Of a stretch of 64,000 nucleotides of DNA, positions 24,909 to 35,903 are shown piece by piece; position 1 is the stretch's first letter, and each line of letters begins with the position of its first letter. The notes under the pieces are model-generated. The model saw nothing but the letters and a program-made list of their open reading frames with translations, made no database searches and was not told the DNA's origin. Made by a program: the position numbers and the translations under genes. Origin of the DNA: Cavenderia fasciculata (lineage: Eukaryota; Evosea; Eumycetozoa; Acytosteliales; Cavenderiaceae). The stretch is taken from the NCBI RefSeq assembly GCF_000203815.1, contig NW_004457723.1, positions 1,488,001-1,552,000 of the forward strand, read 5' to 3'.

Positions 24909-27225
24909 ATGAAGATTACAGATAGCTTTATAACAACAACCTATGGTGACAGTAGACGAGTGACAACACTCGACCTATCAAAGAAACAGATCGATTCCAT
25001 CAATCTAACAGTTGCATGTCCACAACTCAAAAAGGTGTCAATCAACGACAACAAGATTACCTCTCTTGGAGGTATATCTAAACTATCAACTATGGAAATG
25101 CTCAATGCTGCTCACAACTCTATCGATTCAATGCTTGATGTTAAAACATTAACAAAACTTAAAGGTTTGTAAAGGTGTACATACATACATTCATACATAC
25201 ATTGCTTGTCGGCTCTTATACTCATTATGTTATTATAATTATTATTCTATTTTAGTATTAAATATATCATACAACAAATTAAAAAAGATTGAAGGATTGG
25301 GAAAGATGGATAGTTTGAATGCATTGGTACTCAATGACAATGAAATCACAGTCATTGAGAATTTGGAAGGTTTGACCAATCTAAATACACTGGTCTTATC
25401 AAACAACAAAATTGACAATGTACGTGGCATCGAACCACTCAAAGCATTGACCAAGTTGTCAATCTCACACAACCTCATCAAACAAATACCCGATCTCACC
25501 GCACACCCCAAACTAAAGGAAATTAGAATGGCTCACAATAGACTAACATCTATCGATGAAAAGATTAAAGATCTACCAAACTTGGAGATTCTTGACTTTT
25601 CACATAATGGTATTAAAACTATAAAGTATGATAGAATTATAATAATAATATTAATTGAGTTGGTTTTATTAACTTTTGTTTTATTATATATTTTTAGGGA
25701 TATTCAAATATTAACAAAAGTTGGGAAATTAAGATCATTAAATTTGATTGGTAATCCAGTTGCTGCGATTGAAGGGTATCGTGATTTTGTAAAGGATTTA
25801 TTCCCAGGATTAGACAGTCTTGACAACAAACCATTGTCAGACAACAAGACAAAGAAAATTCAAAAGCGTAATGCCAACAAGGAAAAGAAACAATCAATGG
25901 AATTAAAGAGAAAGACTAGAGATGAGGAAAGTGACGGTGATGAACAAGAGGACAAGGACAAAAAGAAAAAGAATGATGAAAAAGATTCTAGAAAGAAATC
26001 AACTCCAACTGGAAAACCATTGGCAAAGAGACCACCAACAACTAGACAACAACAACCATCAACAGACTCTGATTCTAAAAAGGCACCATCAACTAGAAAG
26101 ACAAGTCAAGATGATGCAAACAAGAAATCATCATCATCATCAGTACCACCAACTAAAAAGACAACCAGTCAAGTTGAAACAAAGAAAGATAAACCATTAA
26201 AGAGAAAACAACAAGATGAGGAAGACGACAAACCAACATTGGAAAAGAAGAAGAAACCAACAACACCTGTTAAAAAAGAATCTTTGACAAAGAAGGCTGT
26301 AGTAGTAGAGGAAAAGAAACAACCAATTAAAAAACAAAAGACAACCAAAGAAAATGTACAAGAAGATGATAATGGATTAGGACAAGTCAGTTTTGGAGAA
26401 CGTGTACAAAGTTTGAAAAAGGTGGATGTTGCACCAGAGATATCAAAATCAACCAAGGCTCTTGCAGCTGCATCTCTATCGAGTCTTTTACAAAGAAAGA
26501 AAAAGGACAATATCGAAGAAACTGCACCAGAAGAAGATAGAGCTTCTAAACCAGCCGATTTCTACCCAACCAAAAAGAAATCAATATCTCTCAACAAAAA
26601 ACAAACAAGAGAAGCTCCCAAATTTGACAATAATGATATTACAACTTTCGCAGATAGTGATGATGAAAAGGAAACTACCTCATCTCCTGTATTCCAATAT
26701 AAATTTAGTTCTCAAAATGACAGTAATAACGATGACAACAATAATAATATTAATAATAATATTAATAATAATAAGATAGAAGAAAAGGAAAAGAAACAAG
26801 ATAGAATGGAAATTGATAAAAAGGAAAAGAAACAACAACCAACAACAACAACAACAACAACAACAACAAAACAACCAGAAAAAGAAAAATTACAAACAAA
26901 ACCAAAACAACAAAGAGATGAAATTGTAAAAGAACAAGAAAATGAAAGAAAGGTTAGTTTGAATCTTGGAGATGAACCAAAACAAATCAAACAACAATCA
27001 ACTCAAAAAGAAGAAACAAAACCACAAATCAAGGGATCAAACTTGATGGGATTGGATAGAGATGATGATGACGATGACGATGATTATTCATCTTTTAGAA
27101 AACAAAAGGAAGAATCTAATTTTGTTGTAAAGAAATCGACTGTTTCCACTTCTTCTAAAAAGTCTGGTGGTATAGGTTCATTCTTGACTCAACAACAAAA
27201 ACAAAGTGCTTTTAGTTGGGATTAA
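24909..27225 (+). CDS. Leucine-rich-repeat protein with long basic/acidic tail
   Basis: Exons are 24909-25164, 25256-25625 and 25698-27225 (717 residues). Residues about 15-200 hold SDS22-like LRRs of about 22 residues (LDLSKKQIDSINL, LKKVSINDNKITSL, LNALVLNDNEITVIENL, LNTLVLSNNKIDNVRGIE, LEILDFSHNGIKTI), capped by LNLIGNPVAAIEGYRDFV, the LRR-cap typical of U2A'/SDS22-type proteins. The rest is Lys/Glu/Ser/Thr-rich with Gln and Asn tracts, likely disordered and perhaps nuclear. The tail contains SFGERVQSLKKV and ends QQQKQSAFSWD. LRRs of this kind bind protein partners such as PP1 or spliceosomal or centrosomal proteins; which one is not shown by the sequence. Confidence 0.8.
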
Positions 27226-27836
27226 ATCTAAATCTAAATCTAAATCTAAAATAAAATAAATTAAAAATATTAAATCATATGGTTGGTTAATCGATTTATA
27301 TATTTATTATTTATTAATATTATTTATTTATTTATTCATTTGTTTTATCTTACAATGTCAAGTCAACTTGAATTTCTAAAAAAGAAGGAATGAACAACAA
27401 CAACAACAACAACAACAAAAACAAAAGACTTTAAAATCATTTACTTGTTGTTCTATAGTGTATTTATTATCTCTTGTACACAAACAACTGGATCAATAAA
27501 AGTAAAAGGGATTAAACATCTCTATAGTATTTGCAATTATCTTATTTGTATAGAGTACGATGAAGTTCAGTAGTAGATGATCTATACCATCGATCTACTT
27601 TTTAGATCAGAACAATTCTCATCCATTTCCCAAGCACATCAGGAGATACTCTCTTCGACTCAAAAAATTAAAATTGCGCACCGTGAACTTTGCTTTTGGG
27701 GAATTAATTTTTTGCGCAGCAAACTTTTGCTTTTTTATATTTATAACATCACATTGTAAATAAATAAACACATCAATCTTTAGCATTATCATCATTATCT
27801 CTTATCTCTTATTCTCCTCTTCCTTTTTTTAAAAAA
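27226..27836. other. Intergenic, upstream of the CudA-like gene
   Basis: 611 AT-rich bases: a TCTAAA repeat right after the LRR gene stop (27225-27250), CAA repeats near 27395-27415, and a G/C-richer patch near 27650-27720. A short ORF at 27577-27759 has no coding character. Presumed 3' region of the LRR gene and promoter of the next. Confidence 0.4.
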
Positions 27837-29549
27837 ATGTTAAACTTAAACAACAATATCGATGCTAGTCAACAATTGCAAGTACAACAACAAGTACAAC
27901 AATTTCAACTACCTGAACAACAACAACACCAACCAATTCAAAATGTTTATACACATATGATTGGCAATCCAGCTCTCATTGGCTGTTACCCAACAAACAA
28001 CCAAAGTGGTTTCAGTCTAAGAAACAATCAATCAACTTCATCTCTTCTTCCTCTTGCTGTTTCTCAACAACAACAACAAAAGTGTGATATCTATCAACAA
28101 TATCAAATGTCAAATTCTGCTCCAGAGTCTGCTCTTGCTCCAATTGACTTTAGCTTTTCTTTGGATCTTGAATCGTGGTCGTCGCCATCAGCCCAGTCAT
28201 CTCCTTGGGACTCTTCCTCACCATCATCGGTCGCTTCCATGTCCCCAATGGTTGCCCCAATCAGTATGACTGCTCCATCTGACTATATCCCAGTTTCTGA
28301 CAACATGCCTTTGTTGAGTGCTTCTCAAATAGACTTTTTGGCTGCCAACACTCAATCAAATACTCTCGCTGCTGATGTAAATGTCTTTGATCCTCTAGTA
28401 GTTGATACCAATCATGCTGCTGTTGCTGCTGCTGCTGCTTTTGGTCAACAACAACAACAATTACAACAACAAATACTACAATTACAACAACAACTACAAC
28501 AACAACAACAAATGGAATTATTGCCATCATCACCAAAGTCACCTGTGGGATCTGACTATTCTTCTTCTCCCTCATTTTCTCCGTCTTCTTCATTTTCCTC
28601 TGATGGTGAAGAATCTGATACAGAGATTGTCGTACCAGTATCACCTCGTGTCATTGCTAGTGCTACAAAGAGTGTACCAAAAAATGTTGTTTCTCCAAAA
28701 CAACAACAACAAAAGAAACAACCTGCCAAGCCAAGAGCAAGAGTTGCTTCTTCTGCTTCTGCTGCTACTGATGCTCAATCCCAATTTATTAACCAAACGC
28801 TTGGAATGAATATGGTACTGACATCAATTGCCAATGTTGCAGTAGAGAATGGAAACATGAACCCTTGGAAACTAAAGTTGTCTGGTTCTTTAGTTCGTGA
28901 CGACGGGTCAACCATCAAATGGCAACACATTGTTGTGATTGCATCGGTGCACTCTAGTTGCAGCGAGACTTACAACATTGATAACCAAACTGCCAATGTT
29001 TTGGATGACGGTACTGCCTGCATCAAGGGTATCAAGGTGACCAAGGCCGTACGTAGTCGTAGCCGTGCCTCTCAAGGAACTGCCAACGTACAAAGATTCA
29101 GATTGCGTTTTGTCGCCTATGACAAGTTTAGTGGAGTCTGTATTCCCATTCCCAACTGTACCGTTGAATCAAATGACATTACCTACTTGGCCAACACGAA
29201 AAACATGTTGCCTCCCACCATCAACTCTGTCGAGAGGGTATCTGCCGACCAGTTGCCAAGTGGTTTTATCACTCGTGACTCTAGCACCTACAAGTTTAAT
29301 TGCAACAGAATCAAATGGGGCAAGTCAAACAACTTTGCCGTTGCATTCCAACATCCAGAAACCCTCGAGATTGTCCATTACGTCACAGAGACTGATGAAA
29401 ATTGCCTCACTCCAACCCTTACCAAAAAGGAATCTGGTTATCTCTCTGTTCCAAATCAATACAAAAACTTCAACTTGGTTACTGGTTTTTATTCTCAAAA
29501 GGATAGATCCTTAAATTTGTCTACTTCTCCTTTCAAATTTGTAAATTAA
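27837..29549 (+). CDS. CudA-like candidate transcription factor
   Basis: Single exon, 570 residues. The N-terminal half is Gln-, Ser/Pro- and Ala-rich (poly-Gln runs about residues 210-235; SPSFSPSSSFSSDGEESD). The C-terminal 250 residues are compact and conserved-looking, starting at about 315: LGMNMVLTSIANVAVENG, NPWKLKLSGSLVRDDG, WQHIVVIASVHSSCSE, then a basic patch VRSRSRASQGTANVQRFRLRF. Layout and core remind me of the CudA/SpaA family of dictyostelid developmental regulators, which bind DNA through a core domain found also in Entamoeba. That recall is from memory and not certain. No classic homeobox, bZIP, GATA or Myb motif is present. Confidence 0.6.
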   Translation: MLNLNNNIDASQQLQVQQQVQQFQLPEQQQHQPIQNVYTHMIGNPALIGCYPTNNQSGFSLRNNQSTSSLLPLAVSQQQQQKCDIYQQYQMSNSAPESALAPIDFSFSLDLESWSSPSAQSSPWDSSSPSSVASMSPMVAPISMTAPSDYIPVSDNMPLLSASQIDFLAANTQSNTLAADVNVFDPLVVDTNHAAVAAAAAFGQQQQQLQQQILQLQQQLQQQQQMELLPSSPKSPVGSDYSSSPSFSPSSSFSSDGEESDTEIVVPVSPRVIASATKSVPKNVVSPKQQQQKKQPAKPRARVASSASAATDAQSQFINQTLGMNMVLTSIANVAVENGNMNPWKLKLSGSLVRDDGSTIKWQHIVVIASVHSSCSETYNIDNQTANVLDDGTACIKGIKVTKAVRSRSRASQGTANVQRFRLRFVAYDKFSGVCIPIPNCTVESNDITYLANTKNMLPPTINSVERVSADQLPSGFITRDSSTYKFNCNRIKWGKSNNFAVAFQHPETLEIVHYVTETDENCLTPTLTKKESGYLSVPNQYKNFNLVTGFYSQKDRSLNLSTSPFKFVN

Positions 29550-29659
29550 TTAATTAAATAATATTATACATGTTCTAATCATCTTTTATATTAAATAATC
29601 TGCCTATCTTGAAAATATATATTTTCAGAGGCAAAAAAAAAAACAAAAAGGTATTGTAG

Positions 29660-29990
29660 AACAGATCCCTAGGGGGTTTTCATTTTGATAATTGATTGGT
29701 TTGAGTTGTAGTAAGGGATCTTGAGAATGCATCCTACTCTCATCGATATACATTCCTTCACTATTTAACTTGAAACTATCATTTATGGGTGTTCCATGGA
29801 ACATTTATTTTTTTTTTGAGAACAATGAAGGAATTAAGACATGGAATGATTTTGGAAAAATAACCCATAAATTTTGTATATGTATTTATTCAAACAAACA
29901 ATTGAATGGTAAACTTTATGAACGTTCTCAAGATTCCCTTCCTACAAATCAAACTATAATATCAAAGAAGAAACCCCCCAGGGATCTGTT
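29660..29990. repeat. 331-bp fold-back (MITE-like) element
   Basis: The ends are inverted: AACAGATCCCTAGGGGGTTTT on the left and AAACCCCCCAGGGATCTGTT on the right. The similarity continues inward over most of both arms: a stretch near 29688-29735 containing GATCTTGAGAA matches the complement of one near 29925-29965 containing TTCTCAAGATTC, and TTTATGGGT (left) matches ACCCATAA (right). The centre, near 29805-29835, is T-rich. It lies between two convergent gene ends, just past the CHID1 stop. No transposase is encoded; the small internal ORF follows from the palindrome. I could not define a clear target-site duplication. Confidence 0.7.
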
Positions 29991-30028
29991 TATTCAAAAT
30001 AATTATTCTATTTTTTTTTTTTTAAATC

Positions 30029-31450
30029 TTATAATAAATCATAGAAATAATCCAATCCCTAAATTTTCAAAAAAGATTAAATAATTAGTTTTCTTATTAT
30101 TAATACTTATTATTATTATTTTTTTAACATACTTGACCAATTTCCCAAATTGAAATTGAAACTTGATATTGTTTGGCCAATTGAATTCTTTCTTGAATGA
30201 AAAGTAGGGAGGGATAGGTAACCTTTTGTTCAGTGTTACCAGATGCTTCGTCTTGATAGGTAAAGGTATGCTCGTGGGTTGTTCTACTCCAATCGATTCT
30301 CTTTGGTTTGTACTTTTTGATCATTTCAATGTAATCGTTACCCAAAACAGCAGGTGAATCTTTTAAAGTTGTTCTGTAACCATAGAATGGAATGCCCATC
30401 ATAACCTTGTGAACATTGTCTCCACTATCACCTGCCAATACTCCCCTTAAATTATGTTCAACCCATGGTAATGGTGAAACCGATGCTTGTGATGGATCAT
30501 AATCATAGGTCATCAATGAAAATCCATCAACAAATGATACCAATGAATGGAAATCTTCATTTGTAAATAATTGTCCTCTATCAATTGGCTAAAAAAACAA
30601 ATAGAAAAGGTTAATTTATAAATTGATGATTTGATTGATTTTAATAGCTAGCTTACAGGAACAACAATAAATAATTGTTTTTTAATTGATTGTATCTTTT
30701 TATATAATCTTTCAATAAATTGATTTCTTGGTTTCTTATCAATCTTAAAGTATGGTACAATTCCTTCTAATACTAATCCATCATAATCATTTTTCCTAAT
30801 ATATAAAATAATTAATTAAAATTTTAATTGATGTGGATATTTGTATACTTCTTCTTCTTCTTCTTTTTTCCTTACTTTATATCATTAATTAATTGATCAA
30901 TTAATATATCGTCAAGGACAACTTTGGCAAGAGCAGTATTCCAATTTTGACCATCAAATTGGTATCTTGGGACTACTTTGGTTTGTGATCCATCTCTAAT
31001 ACTATCGATCCATTTCTTGTCATAGTTGTTGTCACCTTGGATCAGAGTCTTTTTACCATCCCACTTGATCTGATGCCAAACGGGTGAGACATGAGTAAAC
31101 TTGTGCTTGAATCGTTCAGCAATCTCGTAACCGTGCTTGTTCCATGGTGTTACATAGGCAAGTACATTGCCATCAAACAAACGTTTTGACGTATCCTCGT
31201 AATAGGACAAGTAGTTCTTGATGATACTTGATGGTCTGAAATTCTCGCGCACCAAGTTTCTCTTGACAACATTCTTTTTTGTACTCCAAGGTTGTGAGTA
31301 ATCTACTGCTAGATCTCCATCATCACCTACTTCAAGTACACTATCAAGTGAATCTTTGTTTCTATCACCAATCTTTTTAGATGATGTTACATTTAATGTT
31401 ACAATTACAATAATGAGAATGATACTAAACCATTTAGAGATTGATTTCAT
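30029..31450 (-). CDS. chid1: Chitinase-domain-containing protein 1 (CHID1), GH18 family
   Basis: Exons are 31450-30876, 30795-30657, 30588-30133 and a 30-base last exon 30058-30029; 399 residues, like animal CHID1 (about 393). An N-terminal hydrophobic segment (FSIILIIVIVTLNV) serves as signal peptide. Then LAYVTPWNKHGYEIAERF, HVSPVWHQIKW, YDGLVLEGIV (the place of the GH18 catalytic strand), VDGFSLMTYDYD and VSISIWEIGQ. The microexon adds GLDYFYDLL, exactly the family's ending; without it the ORF would stop two residues after GQ. The usual DxxDxDxE chitinase motif is altered, as in CHID1 generally, so glycan binding in the secretory or lysosomal pathway is more likely than chitin hydrolysis. 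Confidence 0.92.
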
Positions 31451-32704
31451 TCTCTACTATCTACTATCTACTAGTCTTCTTTTACTTTTATCTCTTCTGT
31501 TTTTACAAATATTATAGACAATGAAATATTGAGTTGATGAAATCCTCTGATGATAAAGTGCTCTTTGGGTACCTTTTTTTTACAGCATCGGGCCGAACTC
31601 CATTCAATCAAAAATAAACAGACTAGTCTCTTAATTAATTATCCACGTATCACTCTATAAATAACCAACAATACATATATATAGAGCAATTAATTAATTA
31701 GATAACCGGAGATAATTCAAAAATTATCCTTTTTGTTACGTTTTTCCTTTTCATCTTCACTGAACCATCAACAGTCTATGGAAGAAGGAGAACGACCCTT
31801 ACATCGTCTGAAATGGAAAAATGATCTGAAGGATCTTGAAAAAGAAGCGGTTGGCAAGTACAACAACGTCAGATACTGACAGCGAGTGTGGCCATTGTTG
31901 ATTTTTTTTCAAATTTTTGACAGAGGCACCAAGGACTGACAGCAGAGGGAGGGGGCTTTGGCATGGCTCGCATGTCTCGTCGTGAGATCCTATCAACTGA
32001 CCAATCAGCTGTTGGTACAGCCAAACGAACACTTTCTCTGCTACTGATTCTCAACCATCAAGCCTTTCCTCCTATTCATTCGTTCTCAATCCGCATCATC
32101 ACCATCTTTTACTAGCTAGTGGTGTCTGCTGCTTGCTTGGCGTCTCCCTCTACCATTAAATAATTTATAATTGTTTAAGGACACGAGACACTAAAGTTGT
32201 CTCCTCGCAACCCAACCTTGATAGCCTAGAGCTCTTAGTACTTGATTTGTTTCACTTTTAGTTAGTTGTTGCTATTGTTTAAACCATCACTTTCCTCTCC
32301 CCACCACCAACACATCAGATTATTATGGAGGTCAGTGTTTCATTGATGATTTAAATAAACGAATAACACCCATCCCCAAACACGCGCGAGTAATACCAAA
32401 GAAACAGAGAGACAGAAAGAGAAAGAAAGAGAAAGAAAGAAAGAGAGAGTTAATTACACTTTCCTCGCCTTTCACAACAACCATCATATAAACAACAAAC
32501 TTTGTAGTATATATAATATATAATAAATATAAATGTTAACGTATATAAAATAACATTAGTAATAGTAATAGTAATAGTAATAATAGTAAAATACAATAAT
32601 ATAATATAATAGTAGTTGAGTTTAGAGAGTTCAATATAGCTGACTTTGAACAAGTATTATATTTAAAAAATAGTAATAATAATAAAAATAAAAATACAAC
32701 AAAA
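31451..32704. promoter_or_regulatory. Divergent intergenic region of CHID1 and the Asn-rich gene
   Basis: 1254 bases between divergent starts. A mixed-composition stretch (31780-32120) contains overlapping minus-strand ORFs of 61-77 codons that I do not believe. Purine repeats (AGAGAAAGAAAG, 32405-32450) and TAATAG repeats (32555-32590) lie near the downstream gene. ATGGAGGTCAGTG at 32324 resembles a short start exon with a donor, but it does not join the downstream frame convincingly. Confidence 0.4.
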
Positions 32705-33997
32705 ATGGAGTATATGATGAGTAATCAATCGTATCGCATCAACTCTACACCTGACAGGTACAATAATAATAATAACAATAACAATAATAATAATAATAAT
32801 AATAATAGTAAAGATGACCATCATCCATCAAACAACACCAACAATAATATAGACTTTTTAGAAGCGGGTAATTTGATTGGTTTACAAGTCAAATGTTTGC
32901 CTTCATTATTTCAACAACCACAACAACAGCAACCAAATGGCAAACAACAACAACAGTCATCTCAAAATGTTTACATGTTTCTTGTCAAGGACAAGAGTAA
33001 TGGAAACCAGTACACTCTAGTACCCAAACAATTTGTATATAATATTCACAATGCCTCCCTTATCGAAAAGAGAATGGGTAGCTGTACAGCCGTACAATTA
33101 AAGCTAGACAAAGAATCCTTTAAATCCATATTCCCAAATGAACATCCTGATGTAATTTCTATTCTTTATCGTATGTCAAATATTGAAATAGAAAGATAAA
33201 TATATATAAACATGTATTAACTATTTGATTGACCTATTCTAGCCGACAATACAACAAGTATAACAATGATTGATTCAAGATTCTATTTTTCACTTTTAGT
33301 TCTTCCATCGGGAGAATTATGTTATTCATCAATGCACGAACAACTATCCCGAAAGGCATTCCAATTGCTTTGGGATAACCTCGATATAAAATCAATTGTA
33401 CAAAACAACCAACATCAACAACATCACAACCAACAACAACACAATAATAATAATATTTATATGAATGGACATCATGGTGGAGGTCATATGATGATGATGA
33501 ATCACTCAGGAGGACAAAAGAACCAAAGCAAAATATTTAAATTATTGGACAATAATAATATTCATAATGGAAGTAGTGGGAGCAGTGGAAGCACTACAAA
33601 TAGTACTACAAACACAAATAGTAATAATAGTGATGACGATGAACTTATCACTGAAGACGATGAGGATGAGATGGAGGATGACGAGGATTTTGAGATGGAT
33701 GATACTCTTGATGGATCTGACCGCGGACAGATCTACTCGTCCGAAGATAAGAGTCGGATGATGGAGCAGGTCAAGCTACACAAACACAAACAGGAAGAGA
33801 TTAAAAGACAGATCCAAGAGAACCTACGACAACAACAAATCATTGGAGCTCATCTTGCCATCCAGAAACAACAACAAAAATACCAAGACCAATATTTCAT
33901 CCAAACCGTTCAAAATCAACATCAACTATCTCTACTTCAAAAAATTTTAAAAGAACAAAAGGCAAATGGCAAAGAAACTAATAATAATAATAATAAC

Positions 33998-34049
<52 letters not shown>

Positions 34050-35074
34050 GCTCATCTACCAATAATCCTGCGACTACTACTACTACAACTACTACGACTC
34101 CATCCTCTTCAACTACCACAGCTACCACCCCCAACACTGTATCTCCATCAACTTCAAATTCTTCTCTAAGTTCTTTATTATCTTCTTCAACTTCATCATC
34201 GGCAAATACTTCTTCTTCATCTTTGCCATCGGCATCATCAACTTTATCACCTATACTCACAACTTCATCTTCTTCCACTTCTTCTTCATCTTCATCTTCA
34301 TCTTCCTCATCCTCAAACAATGTATCATCATCATCATCATCCTCAAATATAATTCCAGAATTTAAATTAACAACTCCACCACCACCAACAACCCAACCGA
34401 ATATACCAAATATCATAATGGATGATAAAGAAATGAAAAAGAAAGAATCAATTTCAATTGTTGGTCACCCTACACTTGTTGGTATTGGTAATTTAGATAA
34501 TAACAATAATAACAAGTCTAGATCACCATCACCATCACCAAGGCAACAAGGAGGAAGTGGAGTAGGAGGAGCCAATGGAAGTGAGGTACATCACCATCAT
34601 CATTACTTTTATCATCCCTATCATCCAGTACTTCCACCACCACTTTCCAACCTCCCTCTACCACCATCACCACCAAATGGTCCAGTCGTATATTCGCCTC
34701 GTTTGGCATCTGGATCTCCAGGCGGTCTAAACTCTCCTCGAAACCACTCTATCAACTCTCCCAGAAATCAAATTGTCAACTCTCCCAGAAAACATAATTA
34801 CATGACCAACATATCACCCAGACATACACTTATGGCATCTACTGGAAGCAATGGAAGTAGTGGATCACCATGTCCATCCCCATCACCATCGCCACCACCC
34901 ATCCCATCACCTCGTAACCTAAGTACCATCCTTCCTCCTCTTATCACTCCAAACATTCAAAATCTAATCATTACAACTCCAAGAGAAAGAGATAGAGATC
35001 GAGAAAGAGAAAGAGAAAATAGAGAAAATAGAGAAAATAGAGAAAATAGAGAAAGAGAAAGAGACAACAAATAA
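32705..35074 (+). CDS. Asn/Ser-rich protein with a conserved-looking N-terminal domain, unknown
   Basis: Exons are 32705-33170 and 33243-35074 (765 residues; the donor GTATGT restores LYPDNTTSITMIDS across the intron). After an AAT-coded Asn run comes a folded region at about residues 55-225: GNLIGLQVKCLPSLF, VYMFLVKDKSNGNQYTLVPK, CTAVQLKLDKESFKSIF, FYFSLLVLPSGELCYSS, RKAFQLLWDNLD. The rest is low-complexity: acidic stretch, a Gln-rich coiled coil (KHKQEEIKRQIQENL), long Asn, Thr and Ser tracts, SPRN/SPRH repeats with many SP sites, and a final (RE)n/(RENRE)n tail. I do not recognise the domain. SP repeats suggest kinase regulation. It could be a transcriptional or signalling protein specific to dictyostelids. 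Confidence 0.75.
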
Positions 35075-35903
35075 TAATAATAATAATAATTTCAAAAATA
35101 ATAATAATAATAATCAAAAATAACAATATAATATTTAAATATAATCCCTAATTCATAACATTTATATATATATCGAAAAAAAGGATAGAGAGAGAGAAAA
35201 GAATGAAAAAAAACAATACAGAGAGGCCAACAATAACAACCAACAACCCAACAACAACAAAAGAGATTATGAATCAAAAGAAAAAGAATCACTTTTAAAA
35301 AATAAATCGATCAATATATATAGAGTATAACAATAATATCCTTTGTCTTTCGGTTTCGTCTTTTATCTGTGTCTGTTTTTGTGTTGTTGGGAAGGCGAAT
35401 CGACTGGGGTTTTTGGAGGGCGCTGCCTGGTGGAGACCAAATTTTTTTCATGACAAAGAATTTTCTTGATGAAAAATCTTGGTGTCGTGAAGAGGGTGGG
35501 GGTATTGCTTGTTGTGCTATCAAATAGAGAGAAGAGAGGTCTTTTTATATTTATATATATTTACCCCTAATACTATAGTATATCATTGTATAATAACATT
35601 TTTATATAACAGTAACAGTAGTACTTATTAGAATAATATATATATATATAGGTAAGGTAAAAACAAAGACAGAGATGAATGATGATGATCAATCACAGAT
35701 CATAATGAATGATCGTTTCATTCATTGTACGGTGAATAGATGAATAGATGGAATGAATGAATGGGATGGGATGGGATGGAATGAATGAAACGTGCGAATT
35801 CAACAACGACAGGAAACAATAACAGATAGCAGAGATATATAACAAACACAGGGATGGAATAGATGATTAATCAAATATACATATTATATATACTTTATAG
35901 AAA
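35075..35903. other. Intergenic, upstream of V-ATPase subunit H
   Basis: 829 bases with TAA repeats after the previous stop, TATATA runs near 35637-35652 and GGGAT/GAATG repeats near 35740-35790. A patch of higher G+C (35340-35520) holds a minus-strand ORF of 70 codons without coding features. No RNA gene recognised. Confidence 0.4.

Noticed and set aside
29862-29869. ACCCATAA, the upstream element (DUSE) of dictyostelid small RNA genes
   Set aside because: It is one arm of the fold-back repeat (its complement lies in the other arm), and no class I RNA-like sequence follows at the expected distance.
29770-30084. Plus-strand ORF of 104 codons
   Set aside because: Lies in the fold-back element and overlaps the CHID1 last exon on the other strand; starts at TTG and has no family.
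31799-32054. Two overlapping minus-strand ORFs
   Set aside because: Upstream regulatory region; no homology pattern and no acceptable splice partners.
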